A stretch of 64,000 nt of DNA from Mucilaginibacter auburnensis (GTDB lineage: Bacteria; Bacteroidota; Bacteroidia; Sphingobacteriales; Sphingobacteriaceae), in NCBI RefSeq assembly GCF_002797815.1, contig NZ_PGFJ01000002.1, positions 1,364,001-1,428,000 on the forward strand, in the 5' to 3' direction. The position numbers and the translations under genes are program-made. Under the pieces are notes generated by a model. That model worked only from the letters and a program-made list of their open reading frames with translations, was not told the origin of the DNA and searched no databases. This document shows, one piece after another, positions 37,083 through 48,400 of this stretch (its first letter is position 1; the number at the start of each line of letters is the position of its first letter).

Positions 37083-38384
37083 CTACTTCTGCCTGAACCA
37101 AACCTGCACCGGTGCGCCGCTCAGCTCAAAGTTTTCGCGTAGTTTATTTTCTATAAAGCGATAGTAGGGTTCTTTGACGTACTGAGGTAAATTACAGAAG
37201 AACGCAAACATTGGGGATGTACCTGCAATTTGAGTAGCGTATTTAATTTTAACGTATTTACCTTTTATAGATGGCGGTGGATAATTTTCAATTATCGGCA
37301 ACATTACATCATTTAGTTTTGAGGTAGAGATCTTACGGGCCCGGTTCTGGTAAACCTGGTTAGCAACTTCAATCACCTTTAATACGCGTTGTTTCTCGGT
37401 AACAGAAGTAAATACGATAGGTACATCAGTGAAAGGCGCTATCTTCTCGCGTATCATCTCCTCAAAAACCTTAACTGTTTTGCTGTTCTTTTCTATCAAA
37501 TCCCACTTGTTCACCACGATCACGATGCCTTTTTTGTTCTTTTCAGCCAAGTGGAAAATGTTCATATCCTGCGACTCAAAACCTTCTACAGCGTCAATCA
37601 TTATGATAACAACATCGGCTTCCTCTAAAGCTTTGATAGTACGCATTACCGAGTAAAACTCAATATTTTCCTTCACCTTGGTTTTTTTACGCAAACCGGC
37701 AGTGTCAATCAGCATAAAATCATGACCATACTGATTGTAATGGATGTGAATACTGTCGCGGGTTGTACCTGCAACCGGGGTAACTATATTACGTTGCTTA
37801 CCAATCAATGAATTGATAATTGACGACTTACCCACATTAGGACGCCCAACAATGGCATATTTAGGGCGCGTATTATCTTCCAGCGGAACATCTTCAAAGT
37901 GTTTAACCACTTCGTCTAATAGCTCACCGGTGCCTGAGCCGGTCATTGACGATATGTTATAGATCTCGCCTAAGCCAAAACTATAAAATACAGAAGCTTC
38001 GGTTTGCTGGCTATTGTTATCCACCTTGTTAACAACAACAAAAACAGGCTTTTTACTCCGGCGAAGCAATACGGCAATCTCATCGTCCAAATCGGTTATG
38101 CCGGTAGTAACATCCACCACAAACAAAATTACTGAAGCTTCCTCAATGGCAATTACAACCTGCTCGCGTATAGCTGCTTCAAAAACATCATCAGAGTTGG
38201 CTACATAACCACCGGTATCAATTACGGTAAAAGGGTGGTCGGTCCACTCGGCTACGCCATAATGCCTGTCGCGGGTTACGCCGCTAAAGTCATCAACAAT
38301 AGCTTTACGGCTTTCGGTCAATCGGTTGTATAAGGTTGACTTGCCAACGTTTGGGCGGCCAACTATTGCTACTATGTTACTCAT
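37083..38384 (-). CDS. der: Ribosome-associated double GTPase Der (EngA)
   Basis: Der has two GTPase domains and helps 50S assembly. The 433-residue product shows G1 motifs twice: [20 protein letters not shown] at the N-terminus and [20 protein letters not shown] near residue 178. The matching DTGG and DTAG motifs are in [11 protein letters not shown] and [13 protein letters not shown], and the NKxD motifs in VVNKVDNN and [11 protein letters not shown]. The C-terminal KH-like domain ends [13 protein letters not shown]. It follows era by 83 bp; a long inverted repeat fills that gap. Confidence 0.97.
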   Translation of the reverse strand: MSNIVAIVGRPNVGKSTLYNRLTESRKAIVDDFSGVTRDRHYGVAEWTDHPFTVIDTGGYVANSDDVFEAAIREQVVIAIEEASVILFVVDVTTGITDLDDEIAVLLRRSKKPVFVVVNKVDNNSQQTEASVFYSFGLGEIYNISSMTGSGTGELLDEVVKHFEDVPLEDNTRPKYAIVGRPNVGKSSIINSLIGKQRNIVTPVAGTTRDSIHIHYNQYGHDFMLIDTAGLRKKTKVKENIEFYSVMRTIKALEEADVVIIMIDAVEGFESQDMNIFHLAEKNKKGIVIVVNKWDLIEKNSKTVKVFEEMIREKIAPFTDVPIVFTSVTEKQRVLKVIEVANQVYQNRARKISTSKLNDVMLPIIENYPPPSIKGKYVKIKYATQIAGTSPMFAFFCNLPQYVKEPYYRFIENKLRENFELSGAPVQVWFRQK

Positions 38385-38392
38385 TTTTCTTT

Positions 38393-38470
38393 TAGATTTG
38401 AGACATGAGATATGAGAATTGAGATATAACCATACAGTCTAACATCTCAATTCTAATATCTCAAATCTTA
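38393..38470. repeat. Long inverted repeat, TGAGA/TCTCA copy (family member D)
   Basis: The left arm at 38393-38426 (TAGATTTGAGA ... TATGAGAATTGAGAT) pairs with the right arm at 38443-38470 (ATCTCAATTCTAATATCTCA, then AATCTTA) with a short loop. It lies between era and der and is the tightest hairpin of the four copies. Confidence 0.75.
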
Positions 38471-39346
38471 GTTAATGTACCCAAATTTTTTCAGGTAGTT
38501 TTTGGTGTCGCGCCAGTCGGGTATAACTTTTACAAACGTCTCCAGAAATACCTTGCGCTGAAAAAACTCCTCCATATCCTTGCGAGCGTAGGTGCCTACT
38601 ATTTTCAGCATTTTACCCCCCTCGCCTATTATTATATTTTTTTGCGATTCGCGCTCCACAATAATCTCAGCGCTTATGCGGTAAAGCTTTTCGCCTTCAA
38701 TAAATGCGGTAACCACCACCTCACAGCTGTACGGAATCTCTTTTTTATACTGTTTCAAAAGCTGCGCCCTTATCATTTCTGATGCAAAAAAACGGTCATT
38801 TCGATCAGTAAGTGCGTCTTTTTCATAGTAGGCGGCATGCTCCGGCAAATTATCTACCACAAAATCCATAACAGCTTTAATGTTATGATCATGCAGCGCA
38901 GATATAGCAAACACAGCTTTAGGGTTCAGCTTTTCCTGCCAAAACTCAATCTTCTTTTTAACGGCCCCCTCATCGCTTTGGTCTATTTTGTTTACCAGCA
39001 CGGCAATAGGTGCAAGGCTGCCTTCCAGTTTTTTCAGTACGTCGTTTTCGTCATACTCTTCGTGTATATCTGTAACGAGCAGTATCAGGTCGGCGTCAAC
39101 TATTGAGCCTTCCACCTGATGCATCATACTTTCCTGTAAAGCGTAATGCGGTTTTATAACGCCAGGCGTATCAGAAAAAACAATTTGATAGTTGTCTGCG
39201 TTAACTATACCGAGGATGCGGTGACGCGTAGTTTGGGCCTTCGGTGTAATAATAGACATCTTTTCGCCCACCAATGCGTTCATTAAAGTTGACTTACCCG
39301 CATTAGGCTTGCCAATTATGCTCACGAAACCTGCCTTATGACCCAT
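38468..39346 (-). CDS. era: GTPase Era
   Basis: Era binds the 3' end of 16S rRNA and acts in 30S assembly. The 292-residue product has G1 in GKPNAGKSTLMNALVGEKMS, switch region TTRHRILGI, G3 in FSDTPGVIKP, and G4 in VNKIDQSD. The C-terminal KH domain carries IIIGEGGKMLKIVGTYARKD and EEFFQRKVFLETFVKV. The start is ATG 39344-39346. Upstream, in the opposite direction, lies the initiator tRNA with its own promoter. Confidence 0.97.
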   Translation of the reverse strand: MGHKAGFVSIIGKPNAGKSTLMNALVGEKMSIITPKAQTTRHRILGIVNADNYQIVFSDTPGVIKPHYALQESMMHQVEGSIVDADLILLVTDIHEEYDENDVLKKLEGSLAPIAVLVNKIDQSDEGAVKKKIEFWQEKLNPKAVFAISALHDHNIKAVMDFVVDNLPEHAAYYEKDALTDRNDRFFASEMIRAQLLKQYKKEIPYSCEVVVTAFIEGEKLYRISAEIIVERESQKNIIIGEGGKMLKIVGTYARKDMEEFFQRKVFLETFVKVIPDWRDTKNYLKKFGYIN

Positions 39347-39368
39347 ATTAAAAATTTTAAAATATTAT

Positions 39369-39399
39369 TTGGACTGCAAAGAAACGAATTATATCTTTG
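39369..39399 (+). promoter_or_regulatory. Promoter of the initiator tRNA
   Basis: TTG at 39369-39371 and TATCTTTG at 39392-39399 are spaced by 20 bp, fitting the Bacteroidota consensus. Transcription would start near 39406, about 85 bp before the mature tRNA. Confidence 0.65.
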
Positions 39400-39489
39400 C
39401 AGACCAATTCAAACAGAATGTTAATTGCATTTTGATAATTGAAAGAGGCTTTTCGGAGTAATGAACCGGTTAAACAAAGCCAAATATAG

Positions 39490-39600
<111 letters not shown>

Positions 39601-39732
39601 TGTGGGGTTGTGTGTGTTGGTTATAGGCAAAATCGCTTGTTTTTATCGGCGGCAGATCTAAAGCAATTACCATAAGAGGTACAGCGTCAGGTACACAAAA
39701 CAGAGAATTCTCTCGAATTAAAACCTACTGCT

Positions 39733-40491
39733 ATGACAGATATCAAAGAACTACTTACAGAGTTTAACCGCTACGCTTACGGACAATCCCTTCACACCGC
39801 ATTCACTGACAGGCTTGATTGGATGCTGCTACCTTTTAAAAGGTATGAGGCTGCTGATGAACAACGTAAGGCACTCGAAACCTACCAATCCCACCCAAAG
39901 GTTGAACACCTGGTTAAACTTATAACGCTGATAGGTGACTTGTCGGAAGGATTCCGTGACCCACTCGGTGAACTATTCATGCAAGCTATTAGCAATGGCC
40001 ACAATGGCCAGTTTTCTACTCCAACTCCAATAGCGGACATGATGGCAATGATGCAGATGGGTGATGTTTCTGACGGTAGACGAATTAACGATCCGGCTTG
40101 TGGTAGTGGCAGGATGTTACTTGCGGCAGCTAAACTAAATCGCAGTAGCTTGCTGTACGGTGCAGACCTTGACATAACTTGCTGTAAGATGTCACTATTC
40201 AACATGCTGCTTAACTCACTTACTGGCGAAATAGCCCACATGAACACGCTGAGCAATAGATTTTACAGAGGTTTCAAAATTGATAATGTACTGGTTGATG
40301 GCTTTCATATGCCTTACTACACTGAATTTACGGAACCTGAATTAAGTTACATTTGGTTACGTCCTTTAAAAGTTCAGGAGGTTAAACCTAAGTTTGATAA
40401 ACCATTTGAACCTATAAGGTCAGTGCAAGCTATAACTGGTGTGCAGGGCAGCTTATTTTTAGCTATTGCACCAGGTTTCTCGCATTTATAG
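39733..40491 (+). CDS. N6-adenine DNA methylase-like protein, island-borne
   Basis: This 252-residue protein shows the SAM-binding motif I in NDPACGSGRMLLAAAKLNRS near residues 118-135, preceded by GHNGQFSTPTPIADMM, as in type I HsdM-related methylases. The catalytic NPPY/F motif IV is not visible; the region where it would fall reads VLVDGFHMPYYTEF. That same form, without a proper NPPY, is familiar from proteins of Bacteroidota conjugative elements, so it may not methylate DNA. It is the first gene inside the left repeat. The start at ATG 39733 is supported by a downstream family-like N-terminus. Confidence 0.7.
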   Translation: MTDIKELLTEFNRYAYGQSLHTAFTDRLDWMLLPFKRYEAADEQRKALETYQSHPKVEHLVKLITLIGDLSEGFRDPLGELFMQAISNGHNGQFSTPTPIADMMAMMQMGDVSDGRRINDPACGSGRMLLAAAKLNRSSLLYGADLDITCCKMSLFNMLLNSLTGEIAHMNTLSNRFYRGFKIDNVLVDGFHMPYYTEFTEPELSYIWLRPLKVQEVKPKFDKPFEPIRSVQAITGVQGSLFLAIAPGFSHL

Positions 40492-40497
40492 TGGGTC

Positions 40498-40605
40498 TAG
40501 TCTAACCTCTCCCAAGTCGCATCACGTAACTGAGTCAAGTCTTGCTTGTCATTTACTTCAAAATATTTCAAAGTATCGGATAACCTGTCTATATTAGTGC
40601 ACCTC
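40498..40605 (-). pseudogene. C-terminal fragment of an unknown gene
   Basis: The minus strand reads CTNIDRLSDTLKYFEVND then KQDLTQLRDATWERLD and a stop at 40498, 35 codons with no start. The composition looks like a real protein C-terminus. It begins near where the sequence loses coding character, so it may be the tail of a gene truncated by a rearrangement in the island. Confidence 0.35.
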
Positions 40606-40633
40606 TATTATTCAACCTTAACGTTATCACGAT

Positions 40634-40654
40634 ACGAGGGATTATAGCCCTCGT
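40634..40654. terminator. Hairpin ACGAGGG/CCCTCGT
   Basis: ACGAGGG (40634-40640) and CCCTCGT (40648-40654) form a perfect 7-bp stem with a 7-base loop in the 261-bp gap between the methylase-like gene and the RHS operon. No clear T-run follows on the plus strand. Confidence 0.4.
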
Positions 40655-40752
40655 GGCTCTTAATTCTCATCTTGATAAACAGCATTCGCTTAGTGAGTAT
40701 ATACTTGCTTAGTATTGTTTTGCATTAATAAATTATATTTAGCATACTCGTA

Positions 40753-41895
40753 ATGAAAAAGACCTGCCTCAGCATCTTCGCACTTTTAGCTGCATCACAA
40801 TTCTCCTATGCTCAGTGGACTACTACAACTACTGCACCTCATACTAATAATACCAACAGCGGAAACGTAGGGATAAATATTGGAACGACAACACCTATAA
40901 TGCCACTCACAGTTGGTGATGTTTCTGGCATTGTACAAAAATACAGCTCAACACCTTATTTTTTGATAAAGGGAGGTGTAGACACCTACTTGCAGACTGT
41001 GGGCTCGGCGGCGAATAACTGGTCACGGGCAGCGTTAAGTACTAATATTCACTGGAACAATACCGCTGGTAATTGGCGAGTTGATGGTGGAGCTTATTCT
41101 GATTTTAGTTCTATGAACTTTGAAAATACAGGCAATATCGCATTTTACTCCAGGTCGACAACCGGCACTTCGTACGATATTACACATGCCGACCTTTCAG
41201 CTTTTAAAAGGCTGAATATTGCTCCGGATGGTATCGTTAGCACGACAGGGCGCTTCGGTGTAGGAACCGCTTCCCCGATAAGTGCATTTCAGGTTGGCAA
41301 CGGTGTTAGTTCGCTTTCTATTGGAAGTGCCGCTTATACCGCCTTAGATTATGGAACCAGTTATATCGGTTTTAATGCAGCAAGAAGTAATGGAAACTGG
41401 CAAGTTGGGGATGACGGATCCAACAACGGGGGCGGTGTAATTTATAGTAATGTATTTGGTGATATGTATTTTGCGCCTATAACAAGCACAGGAACAGGGG
41501 GGCAAACGCTAACAGATATGACCGTTAAGAGTAAAATCGCCTTTCATATTACACGTGATGGACTTGTCCGCGCTAAAAAAATCAAGGTTGAGCTGACTAA
41601 TTGGCCTGACTTCGTATTCAGGCAAGATTACAAGCTCCCAACACTAAGCGAGGTTAAAGAATACATAGACAAAAACCAGCACTTGCCGGATATGCCATCC
41701 GCTGAAGAGATAGAGACTAATGGTCTCGATCTTGGTGAAATGAACAGATTGTTAGTTAAAAAAGTGGAGGAACTTACGCTGTATCTTATTGATAAAGACA
41801 GACAAGTGGAGATGCAAAATAAACAATTAAAGAATCAGGAAGACCGATTACAGAAGTTGGAAGATTTGTTGCTTAAAAAAGACAATAACAAATAA
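40753..41895 (+). CDS. Tail-fibre-like secreted protein with C-terminal coiled coil
   Basis: This 380-residue protein has a signal peptide (KKTCLSIFALLAASQFSYAQ). The mature part is rich in Gly, Asn, Ser and Thr with short repeated beta-strands (SGNVGINIGTTTP and FGVGTASPISAFQVGNGVSS), as in Bacteroidota tail-fibre-like or cell-surface beta-helical proteins. PDFVFRQDYKLPTLSEVKEY followed by IDKNQHLPDMPSAEEIETNG is a common C-terminal signature of this group, and residues about 335-380 are a coiled coil (VEELTLYLIDKDRQVEMQNK). It is the first gene of the RHS operon, with 16 bp to the next gene. Its role there is unproven. Confidence 0.7.
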   Translation: MKKTCLSIFALLAASQFSYAQWTTTTTAPHTNNTNSGNVGINIGTTTPIMPLTVGDVSGIVQKYSSTPYFLIKGGVDTYLQTVGSAANNWSRAALSTNIHWNNTAGNWRVDGGAYSDFSSMNFENTGNIAFYSRSTTGTSYDITHADLSAFKRLNIAPDGIVSTTGRFGVGTASPISAFQVGNGVSSLSIGSAAYTALDYGTSYIGFNAARSNGNWQVGDDGSNNGGGVIYSNVFGDMYFAPITSTGTGGQTLTDMTVKSKIAFHITRDGLVRAKKIKVELTNWPDFVFRQDYKLPTLSEVKEYIDKNQHLPDMPSAEEIETNGLDLGEMNRLLVKKVEELTLYLIDKDRQVEMQNKQLKNQEDRLQKLEDLLLKKDNNK

Positions 41896-41911
41896 TACTA
41901 ACCCTTACCAC

Positions 41912-42391
41912 ATGAGATTCATAAAGCCTTTCTTTATAGCGCTTCTGTTTTGCTGCGCTTCCACGCAAGTTGATGCGCAAGAGTTGAAGTTTGATTATGA
42001 TGCAGCCGGAAACCAGACAAAAAGGGAATGGATCTGCATTAATTGCACTCAGTTAACCACTACAGCCACTGCTGTAACCTCGAAGTCGGATTTTGTAGCA
42101 GAAAAACCAAAATCAAACAGCCCTATAAAAGACCCGGAACTGAAACTAATTGCTTACCCCAACCCGCTTACTGAAACGCTAAACATCAAATTTGATCCTT
42201 TAAAAAGATTCATCACTTCTATTGAAGTTTACTCAATGGTTGGAGTTAGCTTTTTTAAGAAAAGCTACAGATATGTAGAAGAAGAGTTTCATGAAATGAT
42301 TCCATTCACACAAATGACACCCGGGATGTATGTTGTAAAAGTTAGCTTTTCAGACGGTAAACAGGAACTTTTAAAAGTTGTAAAACAGTAA
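41912..42391 (+). CDS. Small secreted protein with YD-like opener and type A sorting domain
   Basis: This 159-residue protein has a signal peptide (RFIKPFFIALLFCCASTQVD). The mature N-terminus reads QELKFDYDAAGNQTKREW, a good match to an RHS/YD repeat, with two nearby cysteines (CINC). After a Thr/Ser/Lys linker, residues about 85-159 form a type 9 secretion C-terminal sorting domain: LIAYPNPLTETLNIKFD, IEVYSMVGVSFFKKSY, and the final MTPGMYVVKVSFSDG and LLKVVKQ. Having one YD-like repeat and the sorting domain in a single small protein directly before the RHS gene suggests a carrier or adaptor for the RHS protein, which itself has no sorting domain. Confidence 0.75.
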   Translation: MRFIKPFFIALLFCCASTQVDAQELKFDYDAAGNQTKREWICINCTQLTTTATAVTSKSDFVAEKPKSNSPIKDPELKLIAYPNPLTETLNIKFDPLKRFITSIEVYSMVGVSFFKKSYRYVEEEFHEMIPFTQMTPGMYVVKVSFSDGKQELLKVVKQ

Positions 42392-42404
42392 GCGGATAAT
42401 TTTT

Positions 42405-45400
42405 ATGAACCTGAAAAAACTTATCACAACAATATTTTTTAGCATATTGTGTTTAACCTCAGTTGCTTATTCGCAAGTGATACCTGATTCCTTAAAAAAG
42501 GATACAACTAAAACCGTAAACTTTGCTGATACTATTAAATATATAAAACCAGATCCAAACAACCGTAAAAAACCCATTGTTACGGTAACATCGGGCAAAA
42601 GCACAGCTTCATCAATAAAGGGTGCTGCTTCATCCGATATTAGTGATCTGCCCTTATCTAATACTTCCTCTTTATCCTCGGCAACCATTGATCCCGGGCG
42701 TACAGTTACCGCTATAGATGTCTCATCAAGCGGAGCATCAACTTATACCGTACCTATAGCTGTACCGCCAGGTATTAGCGGTGTTGTGCCCAAAATCGCT
42801 TTGGTTTATAATAGTCAGGGTGGCGACGGGCTGGCAGGCTACGGCTGGAACATCAGTGGTCTATCCACTATTACACGAATACCGGCAACCCGTTTTCATG
42901 ATGATAGAATAGGTGTTGTAAAAGGCGATATGGACGACAGATTTGCGCTTGACGGGCAACGCCTGCTTTTAAAAAGTGGCACATACGGCGCTGATGGTGC
43001 AGAGTATCAAACAGAAAACTACTCAAACACAAAAATTGTATCACATGGCTCGTTAGGTACAGGGTTGGGTCCACAGTATTTTGACGTTTATTATGCAGAT
43101 GGCTCGCATGCGGTGTATGGGCAGAACGCAGATTCGCGTACAAAAAACACTTATTCCATAAACTATATGGATAACCCGCAAAATGTACGTATTAGTTATA
43201 CCTATACAAAAAGTAACGAGGTTAGTGTTATTGACCAAATTGCATATGGTGCACTAAATTCGGGCACAGCTATCAATCAGATCAATTTCACCTACGATGT
43301 TCGGCAGCGCACCGGGCAACTGTATATAGGAGGAACAGAAATTCGTTTGACTAAAATACTGAAGCAGATAGATGTTGTGGGTAACGGAGTTGGGTACCGC
43401 ACATATGCCTTAACTCATAATACCATAATCGGGTTTAACTATGAGCAAATAGCAACCATACAGGAAATAAGTGGGGATGGCACCAAAAGCTTTGAACCTA
43501 TTTATTTTTATTACGGTGATAACCACCCTTATTTTAATGTAACAACATCAACAGACCCGTATTTATCTGGAATTAGCGGATTAAAATCCAATGTGTTAAC
43601 GGGGGATTTTAACGGCAATGGTAAAATGGATATAGTTGTGTATCCAACTGGTAAAAATAAGTTTTGGATAAAGTGGGACCCCGGTAAAATTACGAGCGAC
43701 GCATTTACTGATGCTGTTGATACATCATTTTTCTTTGCATTTGCATCAACGTATTTAAAAGCAGACAATAAGGTAGCTATAGGGCAGGGGTTATTATTAG
43801 TTCAAGAGCCGTCTGATGGCGTAATCGTTTTTAAGACATATTCAGAGGGTGCATATTCCGTGGTACAGAAGGAATATCAACGAATATGGAATGCTCCTGT
43901 TAAAGCTTGTGCTCCTGGTACTAACCCAAGTTTACAAATTCCAAGAAGATACTGTTCAGGTGATTTTAATGGAGATGGCCTTACTGATGTTATTGCGTTC
44001 AGCCTGCCATATTCAAATAACGGGTGTACGTCTGATACCACAGCGAGAATTCATTTTATTAATCTGGACAGGCGACTCTCTTCAAATTTTGTAACTGCTT
44101 CGGGCTCCTTAATAAGGACAATTGGCTCAAATGATAAAATATATACTGGAGATTTTAACGGGGATGACAAAACAGATTTATTACATATCACTCCCGAAAG
44201 AATGTATGTATACAATTTAAACGAAGCTAATGAACTGGTTTTATTGTGGGCATTTACCAGTCCAACTACACCAACAGCTTTTCCACCTCTGTTTGGTGAT
44301 TTTAACGGCGATGGGAAAACAGATATAATGTTCCCAACTGCAAATAATAATATTTTTACGTTGTTTATTTCTACAGGTAAGGGTTTTATTAAACAAGATA
44401 AAACATATCCTTTTAGCTCCGCTAACGCACTTATACCTAACGACGCTAATAACGATGGCAAAACTGATATTATAAGTTATACAACAACAACCAACAATGC
44501 GCATTGGGGCAATGCAAATGTTAAAGTATATAATAACATAGGCCCGGGTGAATTTGGGCTGGGTTCAGAAGTGAGTATGAACACGCACCTGGATAACTTT
44601 CCTATCCCTCTCTTTTTAAATAATGAACAGCCAAATTATGAGCTTGAATTTGGTTTACTAAGCGATAACACGATAACTCAATTTAGCAATCTTCAGGACA
44701 TGAAGAGTATAAGAGGGTTAAAAACCGTGGCTCAGGCTGGTGTGATACATAGGCTTGAATACAAAGCTGCTGTACCAGACGACGGTTATCCGGTGCCAAT
44801 TTACATAGGAGACGAAAAACATGTTTATCCTTATGTAAATATGAAGTATGCCCCCGGAATAAAGGTAGTAAGTAAACTCAGACGTATTTTTACCGGTACT
44901 GCTCCGTCGGATGTGATGCAGATATTTAACTATAAATCTGCAGTGCGCAATATGGCTGGCTTGGGTTACCTGGGCTTTACCGAAACTGTTAGAAGCAACT
45001 GGATAAAAAATGATGATAGTAATGATCAGCGCAAGATATTTACAACTAATGTTACTGATCCGTTACTGCGTGGAGCCATTGTGCGTTCGTTTACTTCAAA
45101 GTCGCCTTTTATTTCAGACAATATTAAAAACGCTCAGGGTACCACGCCCGATATTGTATTAGCTACAGCAGTTAATACAACTCAAACGGTAGTAGCCGCA
45201 CAATCTATTACCATGCAACCTGGCTTTAGCGTAGATGCCGCCAATGGCATTTTTATTGCCCAACTGGATGACCCTGCGAATGGCATGAATGACGGCGCTG
45301 CGATATATGATTACATTACACGCACCGACTACACCTACAATACCCAACTACTATCCAGCAAAGTTTTTATTAATAAGCCAACAGCGGTAATTGTGAAAGA

Positions 45401-48400
45401 CCTGCTGAATAAAACTAATACTTTAACCAGCTATGGCTATGATAGTTATTATAATGTTAACCATTATACCAGCAATTTTTCGGGCCATGGCACTAAAACC
45501 GTTGATTATGTATTCAATAATAACCCAACATCCTGGTACTTTGGGCGGGTAAACAACAAAAAAGAAACTTCAACCATTGGTGGCGATAGCTTCAGTACCG
45601 AAGAACAATATAGTTATACCGGAGCCTTTGTTACACAAATAAAGCGCAAAGGCAACGGCACCAACTTTATAACCGAAGATTATGAACCTGATGCCTTCGG
45701 CAACGTAAAGAAGAAAACAGTTACTACAAGTGATGGTTCGCGCGTAATAAAAACGGATTATGATGCCAGCGGCAGGTTTGTTGTCAAACTAACCGGGGTA
45801 GACGGACTGGAAACCAATATGACATATAACAGTAGTAACGGTACCATGAGCAGTTTAACCAATAGTTATGGACAAACTACCAATTATGATTATGACGTTT
45901 GGGGAAGAGTGACGGAAACCAGGGATTACCTGAACAATAAAACCAATATCGGTTATGGTGGCGTCAATACCGGAAGTATATCTGTGTTTAAAACAAATGA
46001 TGAAGGGCAATCCAATACTACCGTTATAAACGCGTTAGGGCAAACTACTTCTATTGCTAATGCAGATGTGTTAGGGCAGTATGTATCTATGGCATATGGG
46101 TATGATATTTATGGTGGTCAAATTAGCCGTAGCGAACCAGGTATTGGTAGCTATGGTCAGGTAAACACCACTGAATATGATAATTATGGCCGTGTAATAA
46201 GCATGAGTTCATTTACCGGCAAAACCACCAGCATTAGTTACAACGGATTACAAACCACCGTTAATGATGGTACCAAAACCGTAGTTACTACCAGGGATGC
46301 TATGGGCAATATAAAAAGCGTACAAGACCCGGGGGGCACCATTAATTATGCCTATTTTGGTAACGGCGGTTTAAAATCAACAGATTATGGAGGTTCGGCA
46401 CAGGCAATTGAGCAGGATGGCTGGGGACGAAAAACCAAACTTACCGATCCATCAGCAGGTGTATACACATACACCTATAATGAGTTTGGTGAACCGCTTA
46501 GCCAAACCACTCCTAAGGGGGTTACCAATTATACGTATTTACCTGATGGAAGGCTAAACACCAGAGATATTGTAAGCGATAATACCAATATGCATTATGT
46601 ATACGGCTACAATAGCGCTACAAAATTATTGGAGACGATAAATTTAGACGACAATATTTATCATAACGATATTGACTATACTTACGGCTATGATGTTAAC
46701 AAACGCCTGATAAGCGTGGTAGAAGAAAACCCGCAGGCCAGATTTGCTAAAACCTTAACTTATAACAGTCTGGACCAGGTGGCTAATGAGACCAACGAGG
46801 CAAAAAACAAGGCCAACAACATTACCGTAAGCAAAACGTTAACTTACATTTATAGCCATGGCGAAGTGAAAGAAATTACCAACGCGGGTAACAGCATATG
46901 GAAGGTAACCGCTCAGGATGCCCGGGGCCATGTAACTACCGCGCTGTTAGGTACAGCACTTAAGCAAACCAATACTTATGATAGTTTTGGATCGCCCACC
47001 GAATTTAGAACAGACAACGTAACCGGTATTCCGGTAGAGCTGATGAAACTTGGCTTTAGTTTTGACGCGGTAACGGCTAACCTAACCAGCCGTACCAACA
47101 GCGCCTTTAACCCGACACCCGGCAACCCGTGGACCGAAAGTTTTACCTATGATAACCAGGACAGGTTGACCGGTTTTAATGAAAACAGCGCTACTGTTAG
47201 CAACACCCAAAGCTATGATGCGCGTGGGCGCATAACCATAAACAGCCAGTTGGGTAATTATACCTATACGGGCAACTCGTATCAGCAAGCCGGATTAACC
47301 AATTTGAGCAATTTTGCCATCAATAATTATCAAAACCGGCAATTGCAGCAAGTTACTTATAACGCGTTTAAAGCGCCGGTAACTATTAATGAGGACGGTA
47401 AAGAACGTATTGACTTTGAATACAATGGTGCCGGGCAGCGCTCACACATGTATTATGGTAGCACCAACACCACCAAAACAGCAAGGCCTTTTGTGCGCCA
47501 TTACAGCGAGGATGGCAGTATGGAAATTACCGAAGATAAAGTAACAGGTAAAACCGGCTTTGTATTTTATTTGGGTGGCGATGCCTATACAGCTCCCGCC
47601 ATATGGAAATATGAGCAAACAGGAGGCACTGTTAACACCAATGGTTTATACTATTTACTGCGCGATTATTTAGGCAGCATTATAATGATAACCGATGCCA
47701 ATGGCGCGGTGCAGGAAAAACGCCATTTTGATGCCTGGGGCAATATTGTAAAAATGGAAAACGGTGCAGGTGTGCCGCTAAATGCACTACAAATAACAGA
47801 CCGTGGTTATACCGGGCATGAGCATTTACAGGGTGTTGGTTTAATAAACATGAACGCAAGGTTATATGACCCTTTATTACATCGCTTTTTAGCACCCGAT
47901 GATGTGATGCAGGACCCATTTAATACGCAAAATTATAACCGTTATGCGTATGTACTAAATAACCCTTTAAAGTATACAGACCCAACCGGTAATTACAAAG
48001 AAGAGACGGAAGCAGAAAGAAAGGCGAGAGAACAACGTGAAAAGGAAGATGCGGAGCTTTTAGATCAATTAAGGCGAGAAGGGCAAGCCATTTTAGATCA
48101 GGTGAATATTTTCTCCGAGCCTTCAAATGATTGGGGAGGCGGCGGTGGTGGCGGCAGTAGCTGGGACTTTGGTGGCGCTGATAATAACTCGTCGGCCAAT
48201 GCTATAAGCGATCAGGGTGGGAATCAAATAGGTAGTTGTTGTAATACGGCGTTGGCGGGGGTAGTAATACCATTAGGTGGGGTTGGCACCGGCACTGGTA
48301 TTGGCACTGGTTTGGCAGAACTAGTGCCCCCGGTTGCTTTGGCAATAGCCACGGCTGTAGCAATCGATTTGGCTGAAACAGCAGCGACCGACAGAAAATT

